In this document: positions 11,402 through 22,934 of the stretch, piece by piece
Position numbering within the stretch: the stretch's first letter is position 1
Layout of the letters: every line of letters begins with the position of its first letter
Assembly: GCA_001972305.1 (NCBI GenBank)
Contig: BDDD01000421.1
Span: forward strand, 565,294-629,293
DNA length: 64,000 bases
Direction: 5' to 3'
Source of the DNA: Cephalotus follicularis
Taxonomy: Eukaryota > Streptophyta > Magnoliopsida > Oxalidales > Cephalotaceae
Translations under genes and position numbers: made by a program
The notes under the pieces: generated by a model
Databases searched by the model: none
Seen by the model: only the letters and a program-made list of their open reading frames with translations
What the model was told of the DNA's origin: nothing

Positions 11402-13199
11402 GACAGATTGGCGATCTGACTATCCACATGTCCTGGCCCATAACATAACATATGGATGGGATCTATAACAATCAATCAATAGCAGACACTCAATGGTGGT
11501 GAAAAAATACCCAATCAATCAAACAATATCCTATAGAGCATACGATCGGTGTCAATACAGTGTCAATCAGGTAGCAGTGATCAATCCCACGGAAGGTAGT
11601 CCTTCAAAAAGGTTGGGAGATCTATCTACTGTCTCAGACTGATCAGGTCTGGAACTCGTATGTAACACCCCCGGTTGGGACCGGGATGTCACACCGATCT
11701 ATCTTACAGAAAGCATAACAACTGAACATAACCTTATTTCAAATGACCAAATTAAAAAGATAATTCTTCAAATTCAATTAATAAACTGATAATCTCAGTT
11801 GAAAAACAAATATCGTTTTAGACAACTTATTTTCTAAGGTCCACACATGACCATAACCTAAAGGAAGTCGGCACCTAAGATATCCTCTAGCCAAAAAATG
11901 GTTCACTCATCACACATGTCCTTGCTGCCACTGATAACCTACCGCATGAAAAGAAAAACGAGACTGAGCAAACCTCAGTACAAATATAGAAATAAAAACA
12001 GTTTACGAAAGTAAAACAATACAGATCATTTATGAAAGCATAACAATTTATAAAACTAAAATCGGTAACTTTCGAATAAAACTTAAATAATAAACATATG
12101 CATATAGGTTCACAAACCTTCATAAACAGATATAAAAATAAATAACCAATAATAAAACTTAAAAACAGATATCTTACCAAAAGCATTCAAAAGCATACAT
12201 ATACGTATAGATTCACAATCTGCATAAAGTGAAAAATAAGATTCCGAGCATATACATTTCCAAACATTTTCAAATCGGTGTTTCATACTGAGATTCATAA
12301 TATATACATATCGTTAACAGTACATTTGCAAGGGATGTCCGGACATCCACTTGCGCATTTGGAATGACGTGTACGTCACTACACAGTCAATTCCCGATCA
12401 TTACATTCATTTCATATATCCTAGGGCCGACCCGTACTCCTCTATCAGAAATCGAATCCAAATCCTATTCACAGGATATCAATACAGTGAGAGATGCCGT
12501 AGTCCAATCACACCGCTACGGATAGTGTCATGTCCCCGTGCCAGACCTACGACATGCCTATGGTACCCCCATAGGTGGTTCAGTTATATTCTCAGTATCA
12601 ACGATTTAAAATAATGATTTACCAAAAACCATTTCAAACATACAGGGTTTCCACATTTAAATCAAGTTTCTCAATCATAAATCATTTTACCAAACAATAA
12701 CATTTAACAGTTTCATATTAGCTCGGAATTCAAAAATACTAGCTTAATAGTATCAATCTCATTTAATCATGAAAAATAGGAGACAATATTAAAATTCGTA
12801 TTTATTCATAAAAGTAAAATTAACTTTTTACTCTAATAAAACCAATAGGAGGGTATCAAGGAACGAAACATCCGTACCTTACGAAATCACGAAAAGTATC
12901 CTAAAAAGAATCAAATAATCCCTACGCAGCACCCCGATCGATACGAATATCTAAAAGATATATATAAAAACGATTTGAATCAGAAATTAAAAATTATTGC
13001 GAAAGCGTGACTGAGAACAAAGAAAACCTAGACCGTTGACGTTTTGCTGAGACAAAGGGGAAATGGCATCGACGCTTTGCATGAACATTTAAGGGAAGAG
13101 AGTGGTTTTAACAATACCGAACATATTATCGCACATTCACACATGCATAAAACCAACACAAATAGACACAAACAGAGTTCATTACTTCTCTGTGAAATG

Positions 13200-13710
13200 C
13201 CACTACACTGCACACACTACCCAACACTCACACACACACACACTGCCCACAACACACACACACTGCCTACTCTAAACATGGCACACACACCCGCACCCAC
13301 TGCACAATACACAACACATACACACCACATGCGTAACACATACCCTGCCCACACACAACTAATCACACAGACTCGTATAACACTGCGCCATGTACACACA
13401 CACACACTCACTGCATGCAGAACACTTCGGTTGTGCACGTACTACACAGCACAACACACACAACACACATACGCAACACATACACATATGCAGGACACAC
13501 CCAACACGCACACATGCACGGCGGACAATGCACAACACTCACACTCCGGCTGTATACTCAACACAGCACATAACACATACATGACACATACTCTATTTTC
13601 ACAACACATACACGCACGCCTACACACAACACACACAGCACGCCTACACACAACACACACAGCACGCCTACACACAACACACACAGCACACATACATGAG
13701 GGTTCTAGTG
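13200..13710. repeat. CA-rich low-complexity island with a 24-bp tandem repeat
   Basis: About 500 bp is made mainly of imperfect CACACA, AACACA and ACATAC runs. At 13614-13685 a 24-bp unit beginning GCACGCCTACACACAACACA is repeated three times with no visible differences. The duplicated segment has the same array near 15808-15879. Confidence 0.85.
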
Positions 13711-13914
13711 CTGAGCATGAACCAAGGTGACAGATTTTGTGGGGAACAAAGGAGTCTACAAAGCCAGTTAAACCACCCCTTACATGATACCAATGGAACA
13801 ACAAGAAATGCAGAAAAAAAACAGGGGAGAACATACAGGCATATGCAAACGGTGGCTTAGGGAAAGTGACGATTCAAAGTTCCATATCAAAGCAAAGCAA
13901 GAAAAACCAACCTG

Positions 13915-14130
13915 AATGAAGAGGAAGACGAATGAGAGTGATAAGAGAGAAAGAAGGTGGCCACTGTTTTAAAATAACATAATGGAGGGAGAGAGAAGAA
14001 GATGTGGGAGAGAAAGAAAGGAGAGGGAGACGGGAAAGTGAGAGAAGTAAGGGAGTGGGAGAGAATGAGTGAGAGACGGGAGAGAGTTTATGGGAGAGAA
14101 AGAAGGGAGAGATAAGTGAGAGAGAGAGAA
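13915..14130. repeat. GAGA-rich purine tract
   Basis: Runs of GAGAGAAAGAAGG and GGGAGAGA dominate. Equivalent tracts occur at 16170-16370 and 18275-18480 in the other LTR copies. Confidence 0.8.
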
Positions 14131-14357
14131 AAGAATTTTAAAAGGATTAGAATTTGATTATTAAAATAAAAACTGGTTTAAAAGAAAAAAAATAATAATA
14201 AAAATAATTTTTCTTATTTACTTACACTCATACTATCATATAAAGGTTGGCATCAAACAGCCAAACCCACATAAAACAGTCCAAAAAATGGTAGTCCACA
14301 TACCAAAATAAATTAAAAAGCCCGAAATTTTTACACACGGACAAGCGGGGTATTACA

Positions 14358-14972
14358 TCTCCACCCCCTTAAAAAAGATTTCGTCCCGAAATCGAAAACA
14401 ACAATACAAACCTGGATTATCCATAGCCCGATGAGTCGCCATGGCAAATACTCTGCCTCCTACATTCCGCTGTCCAGCATCACCACCATTTTCCCTCCTA
14501 ATCTTAGCACGAGGATCAGGACAGTCTTTGACAAAATGGCCCAACTGTCCGCATACAAAACAAGCCCCAGTAACCTTGTAACACGGTCTGCCCGGATGCT
14601 GCCTTCCACAAATCTCACAACTGGCAACAGGAATAAGATTGGGGTTACCCCCGTCTGCCGGTCCAGAACCACCTCTTTGATTAGAACCCTGTTGTCGCTG
14701 CTGGCCACCACGATCCTTGTTCCACTGACCACCCTGACCCTGATGATCATCTCGAGTCCGCTTCCTTCCCCCTTCCGGTCTGGACGCCTGAAAATCCAAC
14801 CTTTCCATCTCAATGTTTCTCGCTGCATTTGCAACTTCTGACACATCAGCAAACCTGTTATTTATCAACTTCCCCCTGAGCTGATAGTGTATCTTCCATT
14901 TAAACTTCTCCGCTTGTTCAGCTGCGGTCCCCGCCGCAAGCCCAGCAAATCCAGCCAACCTAGTGAATCGAG
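14358..14972 (-). pseudogene. 3' end of gag, element B, first copy
   Basis: On the minus strand this encodes the gag C-terminus: RFADVSEVANAARNIEME, a basic RKRTRDDHQGQGGQW stretch, and a zinc knuckle in CFVCGQLGHFVKDC (CX2CX4HX4C). It ends near the polypurine tract at 14358-14370 (minus AAGGGGGTGGAGA). The upstream part is lost in the gap at 14973. It is nearly identical to 16608-17220. Confidence 0.7.
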
Positions 14973-15118
14973 NNNNNNNNNNNNNNNNNNNNNNNNNNNN
15001 NNNNNNNNNNNNNNNNNNNNNNNNNNNNNNNNNNNNNNNNNNNNNNNNNNNNNNNNNNNNNNNNNNNNNNNNNNNNNNNNNNNNNNNNNNNNNNNNNNNN
15101 NNNNNNNNNNNNNNNNNN
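14973..15118. other. Assembly gap (146 N)
   Basis: The run of N falls between gag sequence and a second copy of LTR sequence, inside a tandem duplication. The length is probably an estimate. Confidence 0.95.
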
Positions 15119-16607
15119 ATCAAATAATCCCTACGCAGCACCTCGATCGATACAAATATCTAAAAGATATATAAAAACGATTTGAATCAGGAATTGAAAA
15201 TTCTTGCGAAAGCGTGACTGAGAACAAAGCAAGCCTAGACCGTTGACATTTTGGTGAGACAAAGGGGAAATGGCATGGACGCTTTGCATGAACATTTAAG
15301 GAAAGGGAGTGGTTTTAACAATACCGAACATATTATCGCGCATTCACACATGCATAAAACCAAAACAAACAGAGGTCATTACTCCTCTGTGAAACGCTAC
15401 TACACTGTACACACTACCCATCACTCACACACACACACACACTGCCCACAACACACACACACTGCCTACTCTAAACATGGCACACACCCCCGCACCCACT
15501 GCACAATACACAACACACACACACCACATGCGTAACACATACTCTGCCTACACACAACCAATCCCACAGACTCGTATAACACTGCGCCATACACACACAC
15601 ACTCACTGCATGCAGAACACTTCGGTTGCGCACGTACTACACAGCACAACACACACAACACACATACGCAACACATACACATATGCAGGACACACCCAAC
15701 ACGCACACATGCACGGCGGACAATGCACAACACTCACACTCCGGCTGTATACTCAACACAGCACATAACACATACATGACACATACTCTATTTTCACAAC
15801 ACATACACGCACGCCTACACACAACACACACAGCACGCCTACACACAACACACACAGCACGCCTACACACAACACACACAGCACACATACATGAGGGTTC
15901 TAGTGCTGAGCATGAACCAAGGTGACAGATTTTGTGGGGAACAAAGGAGTCTACAAAGCCAGTTAAACCACCCCTTACATGATACCAATGGAACAACAAG
16001 AAATGCAGAAAAAAAACAGGGGAGAACATACAGGCATATGCAAACGGTGGCTTAGGGAAAGTGACGATTCAAAGTTCCATATCAAAGCAAAGCAAGAAAA
16101 ACCAACCTGAATGATGCCAAACCGTGGGAGAAAACGCAAGGGACTCCTCTGAGCTATGTAGCCATGGCATCCAGACGAGAGAGATGGGAGAAAAGAAGGT
16201 GGCCAACGTTTAAAATATCATAATGGGGAGAGAGAAAAGAAGATGTGGGAGAGAAAGAAGGGAGAGGGAGACGGGAAAGTGAGAGAAGTAAGGGAGTGGG
16301 AGAGAATGAGTGAGAGATGGGAGAGAGTTTGTGGGAGAGAAAGACGGGAGAGATAAGTGAGAGAGAGAGAAAAGAATTTTAAAAGGATTAGAATTTGATT
16401 ATTAAAATAAAAACTGGTTTAAAAGAAAAAAGGAAAATAAAAATAAAAATTCTTATTTACTTACACTCATACTATCATATACCCAAAAGGCCAAGGTTGG
16501 TATCAATCAGCCCAACCCACATAAAACAGTCCAAAAAATGGTAGTCCACATACCAAAATAAATTAAAAAGCCCGAAATTTTTACATACGGACAAGCGGGG
16601 TATTACA
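15119..16607 (-). repeat. Second partial copy of the element B LTR
   Basis: 15119-16607 repeats 12911-14357, including the CA island and GA tract. It differs by indels: near 16100-16170 it has sequence (GGGACTCCTCTGAGCTATG) that the first copy lacks but the right-hand LTR shares. It is therefore a distinct copy, closer to the right-hand LTR, and not a simple echo of the first. Confidence 0.8.
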
Positions 16608-17958
16608 TCTCCACCCCCTTAAAAAAAATTTCGTCCCAAAATCGAAAACAACACTACATACCTGGATTATCCGTAGCCCGATGACTCGCCATGGCAAATA
16701 CTCTGCCTCCTACATTCCGCTGTCCAGCATCACCACCATTTTCCCTCCTAATCTTAGCACGAGGATCAGGACAGTCTTTGACAAAATGGCCCAACTGTCC
16801 GCATACAAAACAAGCCCCAGTAACCTTGTAACACGGTCTGCCCGGTTGTTGCCTTCCACAAATCTCACAACTGGCAACAGGAATAAGATTGGGGTTACCC
16901 CCGTCTGCCGGTCCAGAACCACCTCTTTGATTAGAACCCTGTTGTCACTACTGGCCACCACGATCCTTGTTCCACTGACCACCCTGTCCCTGATGATCAT
17001 CTCGAGTCCGCTTCCTTCCTCCTTCCGGTCTGGAAGCTTGAAAGTTCAATCTTTCCATCTCAATGTTCTTTGCTGCATTTGCAACTTCTGACACATCAGC
17101 AAACCTGTTATTTATCAACTTTCCCCTAAGCCGATAGTGTAGCTTCCATTTAAACTTCTCCGCTTGTTCAGCTGCGGTCCCCGCCGAAAGCCCAACAAAT
17201 CCAGCCAACCTAGTGAATCGAGACAGGAAATCAGTAACCGACTCATCATCTCTCTGTCTAGTGTTCACAAACTCTATAGCATACGCCTCTTTATCAGCAG
17301 TTGGGAAGTACTGCTGATAAAAGACCTCACAGAATTCAGCCCACGACAAAGCATCTATGAACTCCCTACCCTTGGCCACCCTCAGAGTATTCCACCATTG
17401 TTGTGCATCGCCCTCTAACTTATATGCAGCCAGCTTCACCTTAATATCGTCTCCACACCCAAGCACATCAAAAATCTTCTCCATATGAGCAATCCAAAAT
17501 TCAGCATCTACGGGGGTTGATGCTGAACTAAAAGACTGAGGCCTCTGTTTCTGGAACCTTCCTAACCAGACGTATACTGCAATGTCAGGCTGGTCCTCCG
17601 CTCTTTCATCAGCTTGCGCATCTACTCGCACATTTTCCTCCACTCTACCCCTTCGCTGCTCTAGACCCTGATTCTGTTGCTGCATAGCTTAAACCACTTG
17701 GGTCACCACCAGAGGAACTACCTGTGCAACTGCCTGCCTCATCAGCTCACCCATAGTAGGCTTGTTTCGTACACCCTGTTGTGCAGCAACTGGCTCTACC
17801 TCCCGGTTAACGTTCCTTGGTCGCCCACCTCTACGTGATGCAGCCTGCCTAGCAAGTTCATCCAAAGTGGGCTCATCTCGTGTGCCCTCTTGTGCAGCTG
17901 CTGATTCAGCTTCCACTCTATCATTCCTTAGTCGTCCGCGTCCACGTCCACGTGCCAT
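16608..17958 (-). pseudogene. gag of element B
   Basis: The minus-strand gag starts at the ATG at 17958 with a basic MARGRGRGRL stretch and an Ala/Gln-rich region. It meets an in-frame stop at 17689, then continues from 17685 in the same frame with the retrotransposon-gag core (AEFWIAHMEKIFDVLGC, DAQQWWNTL, FYQQYFPTADKEAYAIEF, VTDFLSRFTRLAGF). The C-terminus carries the CX2CX4HX4C knuckle near 16780-16820, after a further break. Polypurine sequence and the LTR follow directly, so no pol region exists. The stop at 17689 could be a recent nonsense change, since the rest of the core is clean. Confidence 0.75.
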
Positions 17959-18111
17959 CTACGAACAAGGAACCAGAACACGATAAAACAAAAAGGGAAC
18001 AGAAAACGAAAACAATGTCATATCAGAACGACTATAAGAAATAGCCCTAACCCAATTTCTACCCATCTCACAGATCAAACCTAGATAGGTTTTCTAAGGA
18101 ACGAAACCTAA

Positions 18112-18127
18112 TCTCTGATACACTAAC
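18112..18127 (-). other. Primer-binding site of element B
   Basis: On the minus strand, GTTAGTGTATCAGAGA directly follows the 5' LTR end GGGGTGTTACA. It is a degenerate form of the tRNA-Met site TGGTATCAGAG. Confidence 0.6.
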
Positions 18128-18720
18128 TGTAACACCCCAAGTTGGGACCGGGATGTCACACCGATCTATCTTACAGAAAGCATAACAACTGAACATAACC
18201 TTATTTCAAATGACCAAATTAAAAAGATAATTCTTCAAGGGACTCCTCTGAGCTATGTAGCCATGGCGTCCAGACGAGAGAGATGAAGGAGAGAGATGGG
18301 AGAAAAGAAGGTGGCCAACGTTTAAAATATCATAATGGGGAGAGAGAAAAGAAGACGTGGGAGAGAAAGAAGGGAGAGGGAGACGGGAAAGTGAGAGAAG
18401 TAAGGGAAAGGGAGAGAATGAGTGAGAGATGGGAGAGAGTTTGTGGGAGAGAAAGAAGGGAGAGATAAGTGAGAGAGAGAGAAAAGAATTTTAAAAGGAT
18501 TAGAATTTGATTATTAAAAGAAAAACTGGTTTAAAAGAAAAAATAAAAATAAAAATAATTTTTCTTATTTACTTACACTCATACTATCATATACCCAAAA
18601 GGCCAAGGTTGGTATCAATCAGCCCAACCCACATAAAACAGTCCAAAAAAATGGTAGTCCACATACCAAAATAAATTAAAAAACCCGAAATTTTTACACA
18701 CGGACAAGCGGGGTATTACA
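18128..18720 (-). repeat. 5' LTR of element B, internally deleted
   Basis: It has the same termini as the long copy but only 593 bp. After AATTCTTCAA it jumps to GGGACTCC, losing everything that lies between in the long copies, including the CA island. The trinucleotide CAA is present at both edges of the deletion. Confidence 0.75.
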
Positions 18721-19040
18721 TCATAGATCTTCCAGGCTATGGCTAGGTCAATACAGTCTCGATGAGCTACAACCGAGGGAGCTACTGAAACCGTTAGGGA
18801 GCTACGACCCTCAAGGGAGCATCAATCGACAATCAATCGGTACTGCTCGTCAGCAGGTCAATATAATATCGATAAATGAAATGATCGACAGAATAGGTGG
18901 ACAGAGTCAACAACCTAACATGCTGACACGAATCATAAGGTGCTCTATAGGATCCATATAATACAATCAATAAACATGAAAAGGAATTCAGATTGTATAA
19001 ATAGAGAGTGTATATACAAGCATGAAGCCACTTCGTGGAA

Positions 19041-20621
19041 TGCAGCAACACCCCTACTCTAACAGGGAGTGTCTAACAAGAGGGAACAAATGGACGTATA
19101 TAACCATCGCCTAGCTTCCTCACTAGAGATGGCTAAAACGACTATGATCGCAATCAATCAATCAGTGAATTAACGTGACTACTTAATCGTTTAATATAAC
19201 GGATCGATCGGCCAATAAGCGACGAGTGTCTGACCAGAGGGAACAGATATATACATATATTCGTCACCACTCATAGCTGGCTAGAGATCACTAGAGCGCA
19301 TATGGTCTCTATCAATAGATTAATCATCATGACTACTTAATTGTTCAATACGACGGGTCGATCGATAGGTGGACTGTAGTCCAATCGGTCAGTTAATCAA
19401 TATATTGGCCAATGAATGAGTTGGTCAATCATGTCAGTTGAAAGTGTTGTACAATCAATTGATCTACCAAAAAATCAAGACCTGCCTAACCAAGATAGAC
19501 AATTGTTTAAAAAGGCTTGAGTAATCTCAAGTACGATCCGACCAAGCAGTTATTTGAAAACATGTTGAAAACAACACTTTTTTGGGTGAAAAGTATCAAA
19601 CCAGTCGACTGGTAAGGGACACTAGTCTACCGGTGAAGCACTGGTCAACTGGTAAGGCTTGTCAGTCGACTATTAGTCGACTGGAGGCCTGGGTTCTTCA
19701 TAAAAACAATAGATTTTCCCTTAGGTCAATCCGAGCTATCTTTGGGTTTTGACCACCTTTCTCAAATCCGTTAGAAACAAAACTTTAAGGGTATAATCTA
19801 GACATGTGTAAGGAGGATATATCAAGATATCAAGTAATTTGGGTAGTCCGAATGTCAACAAATCAGAAAGGGGGTAAAGTAGATCTAAAAACACCATTTT
19901 CACCGATTTAATTTTCAATCAATTTCAATTAGTTTTAATTAATGCAATCAATCAATAACGGTTTATATGTGCATAGTCTTAAGCATTTTAGGTAGAGATT
20001 ATCTACTTAACAAACAGAAGCTTGTGGTATTTATTTTTGACAGAAAAGTAAGATTGTATTCAAGTCCAAGATCCACTGATTCGTAGCTTCTAGGGTTGTT
20101 GTTGTTGATGTAGTGGTTGATCAATCCTCCCCTTTTGTTGTAGCCTTGGATCGACAGTGAAGGGAGAGTAAGAGGTTGTGTGTTTTTATGTGTGTAGTAT
20201 GAATAATTGGAAAAGAAATTGAGAGGGGAAAGAGAGAGATGGGCACGGGTAGAGAGAGGAGAAGTGAAGGAGTTGTGTTTTGTGTATAGTGTTTATTGTG
20301 TTATGTAAAGAAAGTTAAGGGAGATGAGAGGCATACGGGTGAGAGAGAGAGAATTAGAGAGTGTGTTGAGTTATGTGGGTAATGGGAGTGTTATAAGGGG
20401 AAATGACTGGTTCTAATGCATTTTAGAACATGTGGTTACATATGACCACGGTCTCACATTCCTAAAACTTAGATAAAACGTACTTGAATAATAATAGAAA
20501 TATGTATGTATAATCAATAAAATAATGATGAGTATAAAATACTCAAATCCAGTCAATAATAATATGGTACAACAGTACAAAACATACTATAACATATAAT
20601 AGATAAGTTTGGGTTGTTACA
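19041..20621 (-). repeat. Gypsy-type LTR relic, minus strand
   Basis: On the minus strand the upper end reads TGTAACAACCCAAACTTATC and the lower end GTAGGGGTGTTGC, which resemble the termini of Tekay-type LTRs. A GA-rich stretch lies at 20215-20370. No coding sequence is recognisable. Boundaries are approximate. Confidence 0.45.
19601..19690. repeat. TCGA-core palindrome cluster 4 (CCAGTCGACTGG type)
   Basis: Five or six copies of a CAGTCGACTGG-like unit occur in 90 bp. CCAGTCGACTGG at 19601-19612 is a perfect 12-bp palindrome. The flanks differ from the other clusters, but the core is the same. Confidence 0.65.
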
Positions 20622-20639
20622 CAACCATTATTGTTTTGT

Positions 20640-21012
20640 AATCAAGGGATGTGAACCCCTGATAGGCTTTGAGTGTCAAAGTCAAAGAGCTTCAGTGTTT
20701 GAGTTCAACCACTTGTTTTGGGTGAGTAAGGTTATTCACACTTTGTAAAGGTGTAACAAATTTCTTTCTCAAATCGATTTGAGAAAAGCTAGTTTGTGGA
20801 ATCTCAAGGAGATTCTTGAGAAAAATGAATGTAGGCAAGAGTTAGCCGAACCACCATAAACAGAGTTTGCACATCTCTAAATCTTCTATTTACTTATTGC
20901 AATTTGTTTTGAGTACATTTTTGTTTGTTATCATATTTAGTTACTTGTTTCTCTCTTTAATTCGAAAAAGATTATATTTTCGTTTAATATACAATTCACC
21001 TCCCCTCTTGTC
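20640..21012 (+). repeat. SIRE-type LTR 3' end, relic
   Basis: This is plus-strand sequence homologous, in reverse, to 34-330: GGAATCTCAAGGAGATTCTTG, a GAGTTAGCCGAACC phrase, and the ending CAATTCACCTCCCCTCTTG. Confidence 0.55.
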
Positions 21013-21029
21013 ATCAACAAGGAACCTTC

Positions 21030-21910
21030 AAAGATTAATCGACTGATTTCTGGTAAATGAAGGACAATTGACTATTTTAAAGAGATAGTTGAGTGAATTT
21101 TATAGAGAGAAAATGGTTGAGTTGGATTGAAGAATTAGTCGACTGATTGCATATTCAGTTGATTGATTTAAGAAAATAGCCGACTAGCGATAGAAATTTG
21201 GAAAAATTAGAAGAATTCTTCGTGCTATACTTTAATTACAATGGCTATACTCTGTGTCTAATGGACTTTGTAAGCAGAATTCTATATAAAGAGTTTATGG
21301 GAAGGTCTAAATAAGAAGAACATGCATCAACAAGCTATATCAAACATAGTTGAGACTTTCAAGAGAAAATTTTCATCACCCTACATAAAAAGTAACTCAT
21401 GCACTTCATGTATTTTTTAGTATTAATTGAGTGATTCAATGATCATTATTCAAGCAAGATCTAACCTTATAAACGTTATTCAATATCTGTACACACTTCT
21501 TTAACTATTTTGATTCCAAGGGATTGTGAAGCCCTTATAAAAGATAGAAAGGTTTTGGTTAGAAAACCTTTGCAACTGATCTCATGGAGATTCACGAAGA
21601 TTGTATGATGTATGCTTTGTGCCTTGGAAATCAAAGCAAGTCTGTATTCACATAATGTTAATGGAACTCAAGTGGAGCTTAAAAAAGTGGATATAGGTAA
21701 AGAGTTAGTCGAACTATATAAAATGTGTTTTCACTCCTCTAAATTATTATATTTAATTGTTGTTTACTTTCATATTTGAGTTAGTGTGATTGCTATATTA
21801 TTCAATTGCTTTATATCAGCAATTGCATACTTTGTTAAGTTTGGGTTATTCTATTGAAAAGTTTATAATTCCTCCATAAAACTCAATTCATCTCCCTATT
21901 GAGTTGCCCT
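21030..21910 (+). repeat. Second SIRE-like LTR relic with TCGA-core units
   Basis: It contains GAGTTAGTCGAACT and the ending CTCAATTCATCTCCC, parallel to the previous relic. 21035-21190 has several GTCGACTGAT-like units (AATCGACTGATT, TTAGTCGACTGATT, GCCGACTAGC). No primer site or coding sequence follows. Confidence 0.45.
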
Positions 21911-22841
21911 AAGGGGACCATCGTGTTTGAATTTGCATACAAAGGCATAAAAAACAATCCATGAGGGACTACCCTAACCGGTTCACGTTGTGTGATAGAA
22001 GTCATTATTTCACGACTTCTTCCTACCAACTAATATTGGATCAAGTAGCTCAATGGGACCGACCTATAGTATCTAGTACTCGGTAATTCAAGGAGCTAGG
22101 GTCAAATATTGATCAAAAGTACTTCGAGACTAAGTCATAAGCCTTTGGCACACCCTCATCGTTCTCTCGCTCATCTTCTTATGGCCACAATCTGGACAAA
22201 ATGTCTAAATTTTTGGAAAGTGTTGGGATTTGTAAATTGTTAGGCTAGGTCCATTGTAATTTTGAAATACGATTAAGCTGTAAGACTTCTCATTTGTTAC
22301 AAAAAGTGCTTCAAAAAAAGTAATTTTGATTTAGACTTTTGTAATTTATTTATTGATTGATTATTTTGGGGTGATAGAGTTACACGACTACTTTAACATA
22401 TGCACGATACATATATTACATGGTTTGAAAAAAATAATTTAAAATCTAAAAAAAAACTAAAATCTTTAAGGGTTATTGGACATATCCCGACCCCAATGAT
22501 AGATAATTAATCTTCCAAATGACCGAACTGAAATACAGTTTGTGTATAATCAAGAAAGATACATAAATGTTTTAATTCCAGCCTGTGCAATAACATTGAT
22601 TATATAGTCAAAAGAAACTTATAAGTCTTAATGGCAGGACACGAGTTCAAAATGTTCCAGAATAGTTTTACATGCCACTTTCACAAGCAACCTCGAGATT
22701 ATTTATAAGGATCTTTAGGACTATTCCGGGCTTTAGAGATGGATCTCTCATTCCACGGATGAGACATTCCATAAACACAATAATCTATAATTAGTTTCGA
22801 ATAATACTTGATTACTAATAGTCTAAAGGACCAGAAAAATC
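21911..22841. other. Downstream flank of the MADS-box gene
   Basis: I see no gene. The part next to 22842 must contain the 3' untranslated region of the MADS-box gene (minus strand). AATAAA occurs on the minus strand near 22345, but that is about 500 bp past the stop, so it is only a candidate poly(A) signal. Confidence 0.4.
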
Positions 22842-22934
22842 CTAGAATTGAAATATTTCACTTTGTATTGTTAGTGGGTATGGAATGTTAGTGATCATCG
22901 ATGCCGAATTAGCAAACCCGACATTCTCCTCTAT
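22842..22934 (-). CDS. AGL12: AGL12-like exon 7: C-terminus and stop
   Basis: These 93 bp encode residues 171-200 and [21 protein letters not shown], then [12 protein letters not shown]. The acceptor is TTCTTGCAG|ATAGAGG. Intron 6 is only 75 bp. Confidence 0.88.
   Translation of the reverse strand: MEENVGFANSASMITNIPYPLTIQSEIFQF

Larger units (their letters stand above)
11661..14357 (-). repeat. 3' LTR of element B (long copy)
   Basis: It runs from TGTAACACCCCC to GGGGTATTACA, 2697 bp. It contains a CA-rich island (13200-13710), a GA-rich tract (13915-14130) and no genes; the long ORFs over the CA island are products of the repeat. On the minus strand the LTR starts TGTAATACCCCGC and is preceded by a polypurine tract. 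Confidence 0.7.
11661..18720 (-). mobile_element. Element B: gag-only LTR retrotransposon (TR-GAG-like)
   Basis: Both ends carry the same LTR family (plus-strand TGTAACACCCC...GGGGTATTACA). Flanking 5-bp duplications read TCGTA (11656-11660) and TCATA (18721-18725), differing at one CpG-type site. Between the LTRs, on the minus strand, lie a tRNA-Met-type primer site, a gag ORF with a zinc knuckle, and a polypurine tract directly before the other LTR. No protease, RT or integrase is present. This is the layout of non-autonomous TR-GAG elements, which would need polymerase from a relative. The element includes an assembly gap and a duplicated segment. Confidence 0.75.
11406..18968 (-). repeat. 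Inverted partial LTR of the element A family, split by element B
   Basis: 11406-11660 is the reverse complement of roughly 4410-4662, and 18721-18968 is the reverse complement of roughly 4160-4406. The two halves are contiguous in the parent LTR and are separated here by element B (11661-18720). Confidence 0.75.

Noticed and set aside
13044..13834. Long ORFs on both strands (up to 228 codons) rich in His/Thr or Cys/Val
   Set aside because: They are translations of the CA-rich island in an LTR, and the duplicated copy at 15251-16029 gives the same. They have no domain and no start context.
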